NCBI GenBank assembly: GCA_963575745.1
Contig: CAUYUJ010021693.1
Span: 595,768 to 659,767, forward strand
Length of the DNA stretch: 64,000 bases
Reading direction: 5' to 3'
Origin: Prorocentrum cordatum
Lineage: Eukaryota > Sar > Dinophyceae > Prorocentrales > Prorocentraceae
A program made the translations under genes and the position numbers. The notes under the pieces are model-generated. The model saw nothing but the letters and a program-made list of their open reading frames with translations. It was not told where the DNA came from and did not search any database. Positions 10,791 to 22,453 of this stretch are shown here, in pieces. Within the stretch, counting starts at the first letter, position 1; every line of letters starts with the position of its first letter.

Positions 10791-11690
10791 AATCCCACCA
10801 GCCCTTAGGGCGACGGTGGTATAGCGAGTTTGTTTTTTTCTTTTCCCCCTCCTTCCCCTGCTCGGGGGAGGGGTTCACCCCTCCCCCGACCCCCTCCCCT
10901 GGACCTGGAGGGGGGGGGGGACGGACGGAGGCGCCGCAGCGTCCAAGATGGCCCAGGATGGCTCCAAGAGGCGCTCCAAGTCGCAAGATGGCCTCCAAGA
11001 TGGCCCAAGGTACTCCAACATGGGTCAAGATAGCCTCCGACATATCTCCAAGAGGCCCCAAGACAGCCCCAAGACGGATCAAAGTGCCCTTCGAGCCCTC
11101 CACGGCGCCCTCCAACATGCCAAAAACCTTCAAAAACCTGAGGAAAATCAATGGTTGTTGCATTCTCGCCTTTTTCGCGTCCGATGGGCCTCTGGGGCCT
11201 CAAGGTGGCCCCAAGATGGCCCAAGAGAGCCCCAAAAGGGGCCCAAAAAGGCCCAACACGGCCCCAAGATCGCCCAAGAGGCGCCCAAGAGCGGCCCAAG
11301 AGAGCCCCAAGACGCCATGTTTGAGCCTCCGAGGGGGGCGTCCTAATTGAGGGACCTCCTTTTTGTTGAGCCATGGGGCCCAAGATGGCCCCAAGAGGCT
11401 TCTCAGCCTCTCCCAAAGACCCCCCACCCCGCCCTTTTTAGCCCAAGATGGCTCCAAGAGAGCCCCAGATAGCCCAAGATGGCCTTCAAAATTGCCTAAG
11501 ATAGTCAATCATGGCTCAAGATAGCCTCCGACAGCCCTCCAAGAGGCCTCAAGGCAGCCTCAATATGGCCCAAGATAGCCGAGCATGGCTCAATATAGCC
11601 TCCGACAGCCTCTAGCCGAGCATGGCTCAAGATAGTCTCCTAGAGGCCCCAAGAAAACTGGCAATCAATTGTGGATGGACTGGTGGGGGT
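10791..11690 (+). repeat. Structured repeat family, copy E2
   Basis: The left arm is AATCCCACCAGCCCTTAGGG and then CGACGGTGGT at 10791-10820. It is followed by a T/C-rich segment and a strong hairpin, TCGGGGGAGGGG with its complement after a 2-4-base loop, near 10862-10889. About 700 bp of degenerate CCAAGATGGC / CCCAAGAGAGCC minisatellite follows. The right arm at 11672-11690 is GGATGGACTGGTGGGGGT. Order and arms match E1, and the hairpin sits at the same place but with a different sequence. The long minus-strand frames over the minisatellite (Leu/Gly/Trp-rich) are artefacts of the repeat. Confidence 0.7.
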
Positions 11691-12586
11691 ACGCTTTTTT
11701 GTCAGCGGCCCAAATCAACGGTCAGGGGGCGGAGGCGACGCCCGGGCCATGGGCGGGGCTAATTTGCAAGACAATTCGCCGCCAGCCAGAGTCGGCGGAC
11801 AGACCGCTCGCACCTGCACGCGCACTGAACAAAATTACCAGAATTCGAGAGGCAGACGCACAAAGGCGCAGCAGCCCTAACCACAGTGGGCAGGCCGCCG
11901 TGCCCGGAGAAAGTGAGAATGCCCCGAAGTGAATCGCCAATGCGGCGCCAGACTTCCGCGGCCGACCTGCACAAGCCGAACGGCTGAGCGGTCGGGGCCA
12001 GAAAACAGTGCGCGACAGCAGGAAGGACCGAAGGCTGCACAGGCGTTGTAGGCTGAACTACTCAGCGCCCACTCCTCAGTGATCTGCATCGCACTGCCCG
12101 CGGGAGAGCCGAGCGATTGTGACCCCAAGCGCGACTACACGGTGCCACCTCATGAAGTGAGGAACTCCGCTGGCGTGGGGAGCATCGCCGTCGGATGGTG
12201 GTGGGCCGCGCGCGTGATGGTGGCGTCGACTGCGCTGCCTGCCTGGGGGAGTCCGCTGTCGCGAAGCTGAGGTGGCCAGCCAGACTGTCGCCAAGCGCCC
12301 CCCCTGGGCCCTAGCGCCAACGCACGCAACGCGCCCCCCCTGGGCCGCGGTAGCCGTCGCTGGGGGCGCAGAGCAGGACCACGAGCAGCACGGACCACGG
12401 CGTGAACAGGGAGGGGGGGGACTCAGCACCGACGCAAGCGCAGCATCAGGCGAGCCCCGGAGCCGCGGGCGGGGGGCGCCCACCGGGCCCGGGAAGGGAG
12501 AGGCGAGGGGACGCAACGCCTCGCCCCACGGCCAGGCTCCCTGCTGCCGCGGGCCAGGGGCCGTGGTCTTTTTCTTGGATCGTCCT

Positions 12587-12826
12587 GGGGGTCGCAGCTA
12601 ATCGCCGCTAGCACTTGCATTGGATAACTGGGGGGTCGCGCTAATCGCCGCTAGGATCTTTTTTTGCGCATCGTGGGGGTCGCAGCTAATCGCCGCTGAG
12701 GTCTCCGTTGAATGCGTGCGAACGGGTGAAGGCCCACCAGGGCCGCAGCCAACGCGGAGGATGTGAGCCTGCAGCGAGGTGCGTCCCAGGAGGTGTGTCC
12801 TCAGGAGTCGCAGCTACTCGCCGCTG
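12587..12826 (+). repeat. Short direct repeats, GGGGTCGCAGCTAATCGCCG
   Basis: Four copies of a 23-24-bp unit occur at 12587, 12631, 12675 and (diverged) 12804. The first three are spaced by 44 bp. The stretch 11.7-13.4 kb is otherwise GC-rich DNA in which I find no gene. Confidence 0.75.
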
Positions 12827-13387
12827 GAGCCGAAGCTGCCAAAACTGTGGCCTGAAATAACAAGCCGACACGCTCGCGCGCAGGGGGGGGTGTTTCCGCC
12901 GACGCCCCCCTGTCGCCGAAGGATGGGCTGCTGTTGCCGTTGGACAGCAGAGTGGGTGGTCCCGGGGCCGGTCAGTCCAGCGGGCTAGCCCCTGATGAGC
13001 AGGGGGGTGAAATGTCAGGGAAGGGTCCACGCATCCAAGGCGGGCTGTCTAGCTATGCTGCGCCTTGGGTGAGATGCGGGGCGACCTCCGCCCCAGCGGA
13101 TGTTGCCCCGAGGCATGGCGGCCAAAAGCGGGCGCTGCGAGGCGACACAGGCCCCGAAGGGGGGTAGCAAATGGCGGGGGGGACGGAGCACGTCGGCCAG
13201 GAGGGCTGGGGGCGCTGTGACGGGCGGGCCTGGCCCTGTTAGCCCTGGGCGCAAGAGTCCTCCCTAACCCACCATCGGGCGCGCTTGTCCGTATACCGGT
13301 CATCCCCCCTGGGGAGTACCGCTTACCCTTTCCTTTCCAGTCCGTGTCCGTCCATGGGGCTTTCTGCTGGCCCCGGGAGCTCCACTC

Positions 13388-16300
13388 CTACCAGTCCTGC
13401 CACTGGCGGGGGGCGGATGAGCCGATGGCGCCTGCCCATCGGTCTTGCGCGGCTGCAGCGGTGGCTGTTCTGCCCTCTGCTGTCCATGGGGCGGGTCTGC
13501 TGATGCTGTCGTGCTCGCGTTGAGCGTGCGCGCGGGAGTCGCGGTGCATGACCTTCATGTGCTTGTCCTTGACAGCTGCCCAGTTGACGTTGAGCCCTAG
13601 CTCGCTGCCCATCTTATAGGCGTCGTGCCCTGCGTAACTCCACGCCTCGAACAATTCGCTGCACGACTGGACTGCGTTCAATTTGGGGTCGTGTTTTTGG
13701 CTTCCGCTAAGCTCCTGTCCCAGAGCAGCCCTCTTCACCCATGCGGCCCAAATTCCATTGAACGCCCCCCTTCAGCGTTTTTTGCAGGCGCAGGATCTTG
13801 TCCTGCACCGGTTCCTTCCCCCCAGCGTCTGCAGCTGCCACGGGGCACATGTGCGTGAGGATGCCTCCCATGGGATCGCGAGGGTCTTCGCGGGGCGGCT
13901 GCGTGGTCCTCGCGTCCTTCCAGGGCGCCCCGTGGATCTCCACTCGCGCGCGGTTGCCTCTTGGAGATTTGGCGGCGCGACCTTCTCCGTCCATGGTGTC
14001 TTCCCACACGGGCCGTCGGCGGCCCCTGTTCCCGGCCGCGCGGCTGAGGATGCGGTCGCCCCTGGCGCCCGCGATGCTCCAGGTTGAGCTGCTTGCTCTT
14101 CGCGGGCTGTCTCTCGCCCACCTAACTTCGCGGATGGCGCCCCGATCGACGATCCGATCGAACGGGGTCCAGGCGCCGGGCCTGGTGGGCGGGCCCTTGA
14201 AGATGTCGAGGGGGTCGGAGGAGCCCCCCCCCCTCCTTCGCCCGCCACAGGGGTTGGGCTGACCGCCGGGCTCGTGTCTTCGGCTGTGTCTGACTCGCTT
14301 TTCTTGTCTTCGCCCCAGTCGGCCCCTTCCGGTTCGCCTTCGATTCTGCCCGCCTGGCTGGGGGGGCCTCTCCCTTCCGTCGGAGGACCGTCTCCCCCGT
14401 CGGCTCCTGTAGCGCGGGGGTTTGCTCTGGGAGCGTAGTCAGCAGTGGCCTCCCGCACAGGTCCGTGGTTGTCTGTTGGGGGGGGGGGGGTCTGCGGTTT
14501 CGCCTGCTCTGTTCAGCAGGTTGCTGCCGGGGATTTGGCCGCCGCCGTGGAGCCTGTGTCTGCCTCGCGGGGGCCTCGGTGGGCCAGCGCGCTGATGGTT
14601 CCGCAGGCAAGGGCGGCGCGGTCGATCCCCATGAGGTATGTCAACAGTGTGCTGATCCGCTGGCGAAGGGGGCGCTGTCCTCGCTGCTCGGCTAGGTTGG
14701 CAGCGTGACTGCACCACGTGACCTCGCGCCTCTCGTTGGACTTTGTTAGGTGGTAAACCACGCGTGCCACCGCGGCCCGTTGCCCGCCCCATGGGATGTT
14801 GGGGGGCGGCAGTTCCCCCCCCCCCCCCCCCGTAGATTACGCCCAGGAAAGGGCGTGGGCGCGCAGGGGGGCCACGATCCTTCATCGGTCTTATCATCCG
14901 CAATGCCCTCGCCGCGATGCAGCGCGAACTCAGCCCGTCGCTTGTAGACGGAGTGGTTCCACTCGAGCAGGTTCTTCACCAAGGAACGCATGGGGCCGTC
15001 GGATTCCACCCCGGTGAGCCTGGAGGCGGAGTGGGCCGGCATAACGGGGCCCTCTGGCGGGGAGACGTCGGGGATCAGGGAGTTGATGTCCCGTGCAGCC
15101 TTCCTTGGCTCGTTACATTCCCTTACTCCGCCGTCGTGCTCTTCGCCGCCGGGGGCAGGCTCGTCGCCGGCGGCTGGCTGCCTTGACCACGCGCCCTCGG
15201 CAGCTGCATTGACGCTAGCCGGGGGAAGGTAGACGCTGATATCGCGGCTTTCCGCCTGCACTTCCGCTGCTGCTGCGCGCTTGGCTGGCGCCGTAGGGCA
15301 TGCGCTGGAGGAGTGCTGGTCCAGGATGCGGTCGAGCGTGCCGGGCGCCGCGTTCCAAATGTGGACGAGGCACCGTCTGCAGGCCCACCCTGCGTTCCAC
15401 TGCTGCTGTGTCCAGAGCGTAGGCATGATGTCCCATGGCGGTAGCCCTGTCTCGGCGTTGCACGGCGCCCCTGGCTCTGGGCTGCAAATAAAGCAGCCAA
15501 GGGCGGGGCTGGTTACCGACCGCTCGAGCAGGGGCGACCCCGCAGGGCAGGTGTCGCATTTGGCGGAGTAGGTGTTCGAGCGGTGCGAGTCGGGCCCGAA
15601 TCTTCCGTCGGACAGCTTGTGAGCTGGTGGGGCGGCGCCGCCCGACTGCGGCCTGTAGACAAGGGGGTAGTCATGACAAGGTCCCGCAGGCTGTCGGGGG
15701 TCTGCGCTGCGTCGGCCGGGCCACATCCCATTGGGAGTAACTCCAGGGGCGGGAGAGTGCGAGATTTCTTCTTGTAGCGTGCCTCGTCCAATGTGCGCTT
15801 GCACGCCTGTAGGCGCTGCTGGGGCGACTTCTTGCCGCCGCAGTCGCGCGCGGCTAGGGGGGCATCGATGCCCCTCCTTTCCAGCGGCTTGACCCAGCAC
15901 TGCTCGCTTGCAGCTTGTGCCCTGGAGCGGTTTTGTGCCAGGAGCCCCCTTGTGTCGTCATCCTCCCAGGCACCGGCAGTACCTTTGATCCCCGTGTTTA
16001 GGCAGTCGTCTCCGTCGCAGTCGAAGCTGCCGTCGCCCTGCAGCCTGACGCGGAACCTGTCGCCACCCACCTTTGGTGGGGTGAGTTCTGTTCCGGGGGC
16101 CGGGGACGCGGGGGAGTCTTCGTCGAGCCGTCTATTTGACATGGCGATTCCTCCGCCAATGTATTCCAGGTCTGCCAGTGAGTCTGGGCAGCCGAGCCCG
16201 TCTTCGGACCCGCTGAACTCCTTGTGGAGACTGCAGATGGAGCACTTCTCCTTGCTCAGGGACTTGATCACGGCTGGTTTGACTGTCTCCTCCAGGACTC

Positions 16301-17437
16301 TCATGGGGGCCTCCAGAGTGAACTTGCACTTCAGCATTCCAGCCCAAGTGGTTGGGCACCCGTGATTGGTTGCAACCTGGTGGTGGTGGGCATAGGTGGC
16401 GAGCGCGCTGATATGCTTGATAGTGTCTTCCAACTTCCAGTGCAGGGATGAGAGGCCACTCAGCTCGAAACCCCAGGCACCCGCGAACTTGATTCTATAC
16501 TCTTGGTGGCCACCCTGCCAGGGGGAGGAGATGCCCATGGCTGCTTCGATGATGTCCCCGGTGGCCTCTGGATGCGGGAAGGGCCAGAGCGTCGTTCGTG
16601 GCTCGCGCAGTTGGAGCATCATAACCACTAGGAGGACTCTGAGCGTGGGGGTGTCCAGGGGGTGCCCATCGCTGCTGAGAAGGGATCGCCTTAGTTCCGA
16701 GTTGGCTTGTCCTGGGCGAAGCAGGGACTTCAGGCGCTGCGTCCCTGGGTGCGCTTGGCGCCGCCTGCATTTCCCAGTCTCTTGGCTCCATGCCTCTGGG
16801 AGCTGTTGTAGAAAGTCCGGAGGGGCGCAGCGGCTGGCGCCCTTCGGGCGGCGGCTGACGCCCTGCACATTGGGCGGGGGGGGGGGGCGGCGCTTCAGGG
16901 ACCGCCGGGCGCGAGTTGGCCCAGGGGGTGCCCAGCCCGAGGAACGAGACCAGAGCGGCCCACGTTAGGTTGTAGACTAGGTTGCTTGCGTCACTGCCCC
17001 GCTCGACGTCGCAGCAGAACCCTGGATGGCCCCATGCCTTGCGGTCGAGCCGGCCTGGCTGCCTTGGTGCGTCGGCTATGGAGTACTGATGAGGGTGAAG
17101 ACCGGAGACGGTGAATAGTGCAACCCCCATGGCGGGGTCCTCGACAAGCCTCTGCAGGCTGCTGCGGATGGCGCCCCCGAGGCTGCTCCATGAAAGCTCC
17201 AGATCCAGCGGTGCCCCTATCCGAAGTGCGAAGTTCTTTTCCATGGAGGCACGAGCTTTCACGATCGCGTCGTCGAGTCCTTGAATGACCTCGTCTCCTG
17301 TGTGCGAGGGCGACTCGGGGATCCATGTGGCGAGGTCCCGGATGGGGTCGAATCTTTCGTCGACCGTGAGTGTCCACCGATTGCCTATGTTCCCCGCTTG
17401 CGAGAAGCGTACCCACAGTTTGGCGAATCTTCCGTAC
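13388..17437 (-). pseudogene. Long uncharacterised Cys-containing coding remnant following a helicase
   Basis: Downstream of the helicase motifs, coding-like sequence continues on the minus strand to about 13.4 kb, with changes of frame near 17.44, 16.9, 15.9, 14.75 and 13.74 kb. Recognisable blocks in order are: GRFAKLWVRFSQAGNIGNRW (about 17.4 kb); a Pro/Ala-rich linker; SLSKEKCSICSLHKEFSGSE (about 16.2 kb); a Cys-rich block with CDTCPAG, GCFICSPEPGAPC and WACRRCLVHIW (about 15.5 kb); ARVVYHLTKSNERREVTWC (about 14.7 kb); and SCSELFEAWSYAGHDAYKMG near 13.6 kb. The paired CxxC motifs suggest zinc binding. I do not recognise the family. It may be the tail of the helicase protein, with frameshifts or unseen introns. 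Confidence 0.4.
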
Positions 17438-18060
17438 TCAGAGAGCTCCCGTGGCTGCGGCGAACATCCTCCCGCCACCAATGATGACCGCGTTGCGGGT
17501 GGCGCGGGCGATTGCCACGTTTCTGTTGGAATTGTCCATGAAGCCCCAGTCGCGCCAACAGTTGGACCTGGTTGTCTGGAGTATGACAAGGTCTGCTTCG
17601 CCGCCCTGGCTGGAGTCAATGGTCGAGATGGTGAGCTTGCCGATCGCAAGCTGCTCGTCGGCGATGCACCGTAGGCCAGGGAACCTCGGGGATGTGCCCG
17701 TGAGCTCTGAGCTCCGCTGTACGAAGACGCTGGCGTGGTCGCTGGTGTCGGTGGAGCGCTCTGGGGGGTGGGTTGTGGGGTCCTTGCCCAGGGCTGTTTC
17801 GTTTTTCCCTTTCCCTTTGCCTTTGGCCTTGGACTGCCTGAGGGCGCCGCTGACGCTGCGCGCGCTTTGGGGCCATCCTTTCTCCAGGATGGCGCGCTGT
17901 AGCTGGTAGCCGACGACCGCTCGCACTGTGGTCCCTCTTGCGCCGCAGGAAGGAGGGCCCGTGCGATGTCCGCCGTCTGCGTTGCCTCCGGCAGGTTAGC
18001 GCACCCTGCATGTAGTCTCGATGTGACCTCCAAAGAGGAGGGGTTGTCGACCAGTAGAAA
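17438..18060 (-). pseudogene. UPF1-like superfamily 1 helicase, C-terminal part
   Basis: At 17926-17438 one frame carries the last motifs of an SF1 helicase: LTISTIDSSQGGEADLVILQ (motif V region, like TVDxFQGxExDVVI) and RNVAIARATRNAVIIGG (motif VI, like LNVALTRAR--LIIVG). The preceding 18060-17930 stretch in a shifted frame (LPEATQTADIARALLPAAQ) would supply the segment before motif IV. ATP-binding motifs I-III are absent, because the homology stops at about 18.08 kb where repeat DNA begins. Such helicases unwind RNA or DNA in decay and surveillance pathways. This copy is 5'-truncated and frameshifted, unless upstream exons lie beyond the repeat. Confidence 0.6.
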
Positions 18061-18084
18061 GCGGTGCCGCTCATCGGTGCGCTG

Positions 18085-18330
18085 GTTTCTTGGTGGCGGG
18101 GATACGCGAAGCGTCAAGAATTGAAGGACAACGCGCGCAACGCGAGCGCGAGAATCACAATTTGAAAGCGGGGGGCCCTCCATCCATGGACGTCTTGCGA
18201 CGCGTTGAAAACGAATGCGCGCGGCGCTGAAACGAATACCACAATTAGAAAATGAACCGCCCTCCATCCGTGAAGCTCTTGGGATTTCGCAGATTCACGA
18301 TCGTGCGCGCTGGGGAAATCCCACGCGAAA
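18085..18330 (+). repeat. R arm plus 28-residue repeat plus L-like arm
   Basis: It starts with a diverged right arm (GGTTTCTTGGTGGCGGGG, then CGCGAAGCGTCAAGAATTG at about 18110). Two to three copies of the 84-90-bp repeat follow (CCCTCCATCCATGG at about 18175, CCCTCCATCCGTGAAGCTC at about 18260). It ends with GGGGAAATCCCACGCG near 18315, which resembles the left arm of copy E3. The arrangement repeats that between E1 and E2. Confidence 0.55.
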
Positions 18331-18399
18331 CGCCGGGCCCGCCCAACAGACTCGCCTCGGGGCGCGACAAAGAGAGGCCATGCATAAGAAAGCGGGACG

Positions 18400-18695
18400 G
18401 ACGAGGAGGAGGAGGAGGAGGAGAGGAGAGGAGGGCGCGCGAAGGGGCTGGGCGCGCCTGGCTCACGGCCCAATCGCCCACCGTCGGCCCCGCCGCGCCT
18501 CGCATTGGGGCGCGGGAAGGCGGCGCCGCATGGAAGGGCACCTGTGGGCGGCAGGAGGCCTTCCAGCCGGAGGGTTCCTCCCTCCTCCTCTTCCCTCCTC
18601 CTCCTCCTCCTTTTCCCCATTTCCCCCCTCCGTCTTCCTTCCCCCCTCCTTCCTCCTCCCTCGTTCCTCCTCTCCTCCCTCCCTCGATCGTTCAA
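18400..18695. repeat. GGA and CCT simple-sequence tracts
   Basis: A (GGA)n block lies at about 18402-18435 and a CCT/CTTCC tract at about 18570-18690. Frames across them are low complexity. No gene is seen in 18.3-18.9 kb. Confidence 0.7.
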
Positions 18696-18941
18696 GGCAG
18701 CTTCGGGCGAGCGTTTCGGGTTTCATGCACATGCGACTGTAAGTTACAAACACGTTCCGTCTTAGCATACGGGCATGGTGCACGACCGACTTAGGGGCGC
18801 ACTGGCTGCTCAACCCGATATTGTGGTTAAGACCGGTTTCGAACGCCTCCTTTATCAGCGGGCCTGCCAGGCGCGTGACCCGGGCGTCGGCATGGCGCAG
18901 CCTCCGCCCGATTCGGCCGAGCTTGGGCGCCCGAGTGATCC

Positions 18942-19133
18942 GGGGTAACTCGGGCCCGGGGCAGCTCGGGTTTGGATTCCCGTAAACCGAAGCCGAGTTA
19001 GCCCTGGCCCGAGTTACCCCTGATGCTTTGGGGCTCTGGGCGCACGAACCATCTAGGGTAATTCGGGCCCGGGGCAACTCGGGTTCGGAATCCCGAAAAA
19101 CGAACCCGAGTTAACCCCGGCCCGAGTTGCCCC
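18942..19133. repeat. Two tandem long stem-loop units
   Basis: Unit 1 has arms 18942-18956 (GGGGTAACTCGGGCC) and 19006-19020 (its exact complement). Unit 2, about 114 bp further on, has arms near 19056-19069 and 19119-19133 and an inner perfect stem, AACTCGGGTTCG with CGAACCCGAGTT. The units differ in sequence but keep the pairing. Confidence 0.8.
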
Positions 19134-19674
19134 TGATGATTCGGGGTTTTGACGAGCGCTCTTGCTTCTTCTTCTTCTTCTTCAGCGCCTCGTTTGTCGA
19201 AAGCGCGCACGCTGTCATTGGGGAGCCGCTGGAAACGTTCCAGGACAACTCGCCGACACCTTGGTGATTTCTCCTCCAAGTGCGCAACCGCATGCGTGCG
19301 CTTTCCGAACCACTGCGTGCGCACAGGGCAATGTTCGGTGTCAGTGAGAGTTCGCACTAATTCCTGCACGTTCCATGCACAATGCAAGTATGGCTGGCCA
19401 ATTGTTGTCGCGTGCTGCACGTGCACACACAGCTCGGGCATTTCAGCTCGGCGTCTACTTCGGCCATCCGGAGGGTCCGCGCCCAAACTTGGACATAATT
19501 GGCGAACCTTTCCCCCTTTTCATTTTTCTGGTGGCCGCGCGGAATCGCCCAGGGTTGTCGCGGACGACAAACGCCCACGCAGCAACCGCTTTCCGCCCCA
19601 AGTCAGAGAAAGCACCAGCGCGTTCAGACAACATGTCCGGGTCTTCGGCCACAGCCGTCAACTAATTATGAGCG

Positions 19675-20000
19675 TCCGCCTCCTCCCGCCCCTCCTCCTC
19701 TTCCTCCTCTTCCTCCTCCTCCTCGTCCTCCACCTCCCCCTCCCTTTCCTCCTCCTCCTCCTCCTCCTCCTCCCCATTCTCCTCTTCCCCAACCTCCTCC
19801 GCCCCTTCCTCCTCCTCCTGGAGGTCCTCCACCTCCTCCCCCCTTTCCTCCTCCTCCTCCTCCTCCTCCTCATCCCCCTCTCCCCTCCCCCTCCCCCGTC
19901 CTCCACATCCCTCGTCGTTTTCCTCCTCCTCCTCCTCCTTTTCCCCCCTCCTCCTCCATCTCCCCCCCCCTTTCCTCCTCCTTCTCCTCCTCCTCGCCCT
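19675..20000. repeat. CCT-rich polypyrimidine tract
   Basis: About 325 bp are composed almost only of CCT, CTTCC and CCCC on the plus strand, ending where the ~340-bp direct repeat A begins. The Leu/Pro and Glu/Arg frames over it are artefacts. The region 19.15-19.67 kb shows no recognisable gene. Confidence 0.85.
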
Positions 20001-20007
20001 TTTGATA

Positions 20008-20355
20008 TTTTGCCAGTTCTCCGTTAGGAAGGGGAGCTTTCGCAGCCCGATTAGACGGCAAATCACGTAATTGCTCGTCATGGTCATTTTTTTGAAATCG
20101 CCCCATAACTACTCAGATCCAAGCGACGCATCGGAGATTCACAACTTTCCCTCATTGTTTAGTATGACGTTGTGCAATGAAGCTATGACTAAAGTCACAC
20201 TACTCGGAGGAGGGCCGGCCGGCCGGGGGGCGCGCGCGGCGGGCGGGCCGAACCTCTCGTCTGCGACCGAAGCCAAAACAGCTTCGATAAGTCATCGATG
20301 TCCGGCGGCGGCGGGACAGCGATGTTGAGGCAACGCAGGGGCCCGATTAAATCAG
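20008..20355 (-). repeat. Direct repeat A (candidate 3' LTR of the copia element)
   Basis: It shares with repeat B (32672-33010) the start TCCGTTAGGA-GGGGA, the block CACTACTCGGA-GAG, the block GGGCGCGCGCGGCGGGCGGG, and TCATCGATGTCC-GCGGCGG near the end. The middle is more diverged. Its outer (left) flank is a CCT tract. The LTR role is inferred from its position. Confidence 0.5.
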
Positions 20356-21209
20356 CCCCCCCCCGCGGCCCCCCAGGCGGGCTCCACTCGCGCGGGTGGA
20401 CGTCGCGCCCCAAAGTTCGCTTATAGAGCGGCCCGTCGCGCCGCGCCTGGCAGGCAGCTCATCCCCCACCTGCCGCGCGGCGCTCTGGGGCGCTCAAAGC
20501 ATGGCACAGATGCGTCGAGGAGGGCACCCGCACGCAGCTGCGAGTGCCCCCTGTTTCTCTTCCACTCAACCCCATCTGTGGTCGTCGCGGCTCCAGCTGC
20601 CGCAGCCTTGCCAGTCGCCTGAACTCCAGCTTCAAGACGACCGCCAGTTGTCGGCGTTCTCTCGCCACGGAGGAATGGAGTCCGCATTCGGCCGCTCGCC
20701 GTCGGCATTCTCGCGCCGCGGCGGGCGCGAGGCCCGCGCGCTGCCACGACGCGTCGGCCGTTTCGCGCCATGGCGGGGCGACGTCCGCGCTCGGCCGAGA
20801 ATCCCCCGCGGCCGGCGGCCCCGGCGCCTGAGAGTAGCTCGAGGAGGCGACTTCCGAACGCGAGCGCAGTAGCCCTCCATGTCCCGTTCCATGGCAGCTT
20901 TCAATTTACTGAGCGGCTGGACTTCGGCGCTGCGCGGGGACGCGATGAACCGCGCGGGCCGGCTCATGCGGGGTGCTTCGCGACGGCGGCCCCCCGGGGA
21001 AACGTAGTCCTAGTCAAACGGCCCGAGAATGGCATAGCCGCCCCGGCCAATCCCCCTGCTGATGCATGGCCGCCATATCCCCGGAAGAACAACAGCGTTC
21101 CTGACAGTAGCGGGCGTCTTGAGATGCGCGCTCTGGACGTTGATCCCCCCCGTGGCCCAGCCTCCTGGCCTTCTCCCGTGCGCGGGGGTTCTGTTCCTCC
21201 GGCAGCTCG

Positions 21210-21905
21210 TCATCTGGGGGCATTGGTTGCCAGGCAAAGACCGTCATGATGTTGCTGTGTAGCGCGGACTTGTCCCGCGGGCCATTCCCTTCGCGGGCGC
21301 CGAGGCCATCTTCGCCGGCGCGGTTCCATCTGTTCGGCGCGCGCACCTGCGCCCGGTCTGCCTCGTGGCCCCTCAATTCCCCCCCCCGCACTCTGCGCCG
21401 CAGGGCTGAAGGCGTTGCCCCCGCGCCCCCCCCGCTTGGCCAGGCCGATATCTCGGAGATTGATCCGAGACCGAATCATGTCAGGGTCTGCGACACAGGC
21501 GCCGTAGTGAACAGGCGCTCTGCATGTGAGGCAGCTCGATATACCCAACTGGTTGCGGCCATCGTCGCCGCGCAGGAGGTAGCCGCCCTCCCGGGGCCGC
21601 CGCGCGCAGAGCGCGTTCGTCTTCGCAGTAAAAGCGAGCACATGATCATCATCAACGCCAGGTACTCGAACGATCACCTGACGCGGCTTGATCCAGTCGG
21701 TCATAAACCAGGGCCCACGAGATCTGGGCCCGCTGCACATCGGACGCGGCAAGACGCAGGATCTGATGAATGCCGCTCCACTTAGGCCGGAATGCAGTGG
21801 GCATGGAGCCATCGCGCACAATCCAGATGTCCTGGTACTCGAAGATGCGGGGACCGGAGGTGGGCACGTGGGACTTCGAGAGAGGATTTGGATCATCCAA
21901 ATCAA
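21210..21905 (-). other. Open frame in the 3' part of the copia element
   Basis: This 231-codon minus-strand frame contains KPRQVIVRVPGVDDDHVLAF, then SSCLTCRAPVHYGACVADPD and IRSRINLRDIGLAKRGGRGG. An overlapping frame at 21912-21652 reads RIFEYQDIWIVRDGS. Composition in the middle looks coding, but no domain is recognised. It may be the end of the pol polyprotein or an unrelated insertion. I see nothing identifiable at 20.4-21.0 kb. Confidence 0.25.
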
Positions 21906-22453
21906 ACAGCACTAGCGTCCAATGCTTGGCCGGCTACTGCGCGCGCCCAGCCACCAAATCTAAACCGCGTCGGCAGCCTTCCGCGCATGTCACCAGATGG
22001 ACACCCCCGTGCTCTCCGCGCCATCTGAATCGCCCCGCCTGAATCTGGCTCAAGTTCTCTGACAGTTCACCTTCGGGGGCAGGGTGCAGACCATGCCTAG
22101 TCGGCAGGCATGTCAGGAAGCGGCACCGACGCACGCCTGGGAGGTCCCTTTGCGGTGCCACAACGCGCCTGGTCATAGACCTTCGCACCGAGGCGCCGCC
22201 CAATGGAATGCCGATTGCCTGGCGGGAGTGCCTCGCTGCCGCGTCGCAACTGATGCACGCGCGCTCGGGGTCGACAACTCGGGCGGAATGACCCTGCAAG
22301 CGCGGGGCAGCAGGGGCACTCTCGCCACAGGCTTCAATGGAGGCGCACCCGACAGAGTCATCAGTCGGAGGTTTGCGCCGGAAGCTGTCGCCCAAAACAT
22401 CTGGCACAGCCGCGGGGCCATCTTCAGCGCTATGTTCGCGCTAAGTATCTGAA

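Noticed and set aside
18850-19150. tRNA-like or snRNA gene at the long stem-loops
   Set aside because: The stems are far longer than a tRNA arm set, there is no A/B box pattern, and the unit is duplicated; it is kept as a repeat.
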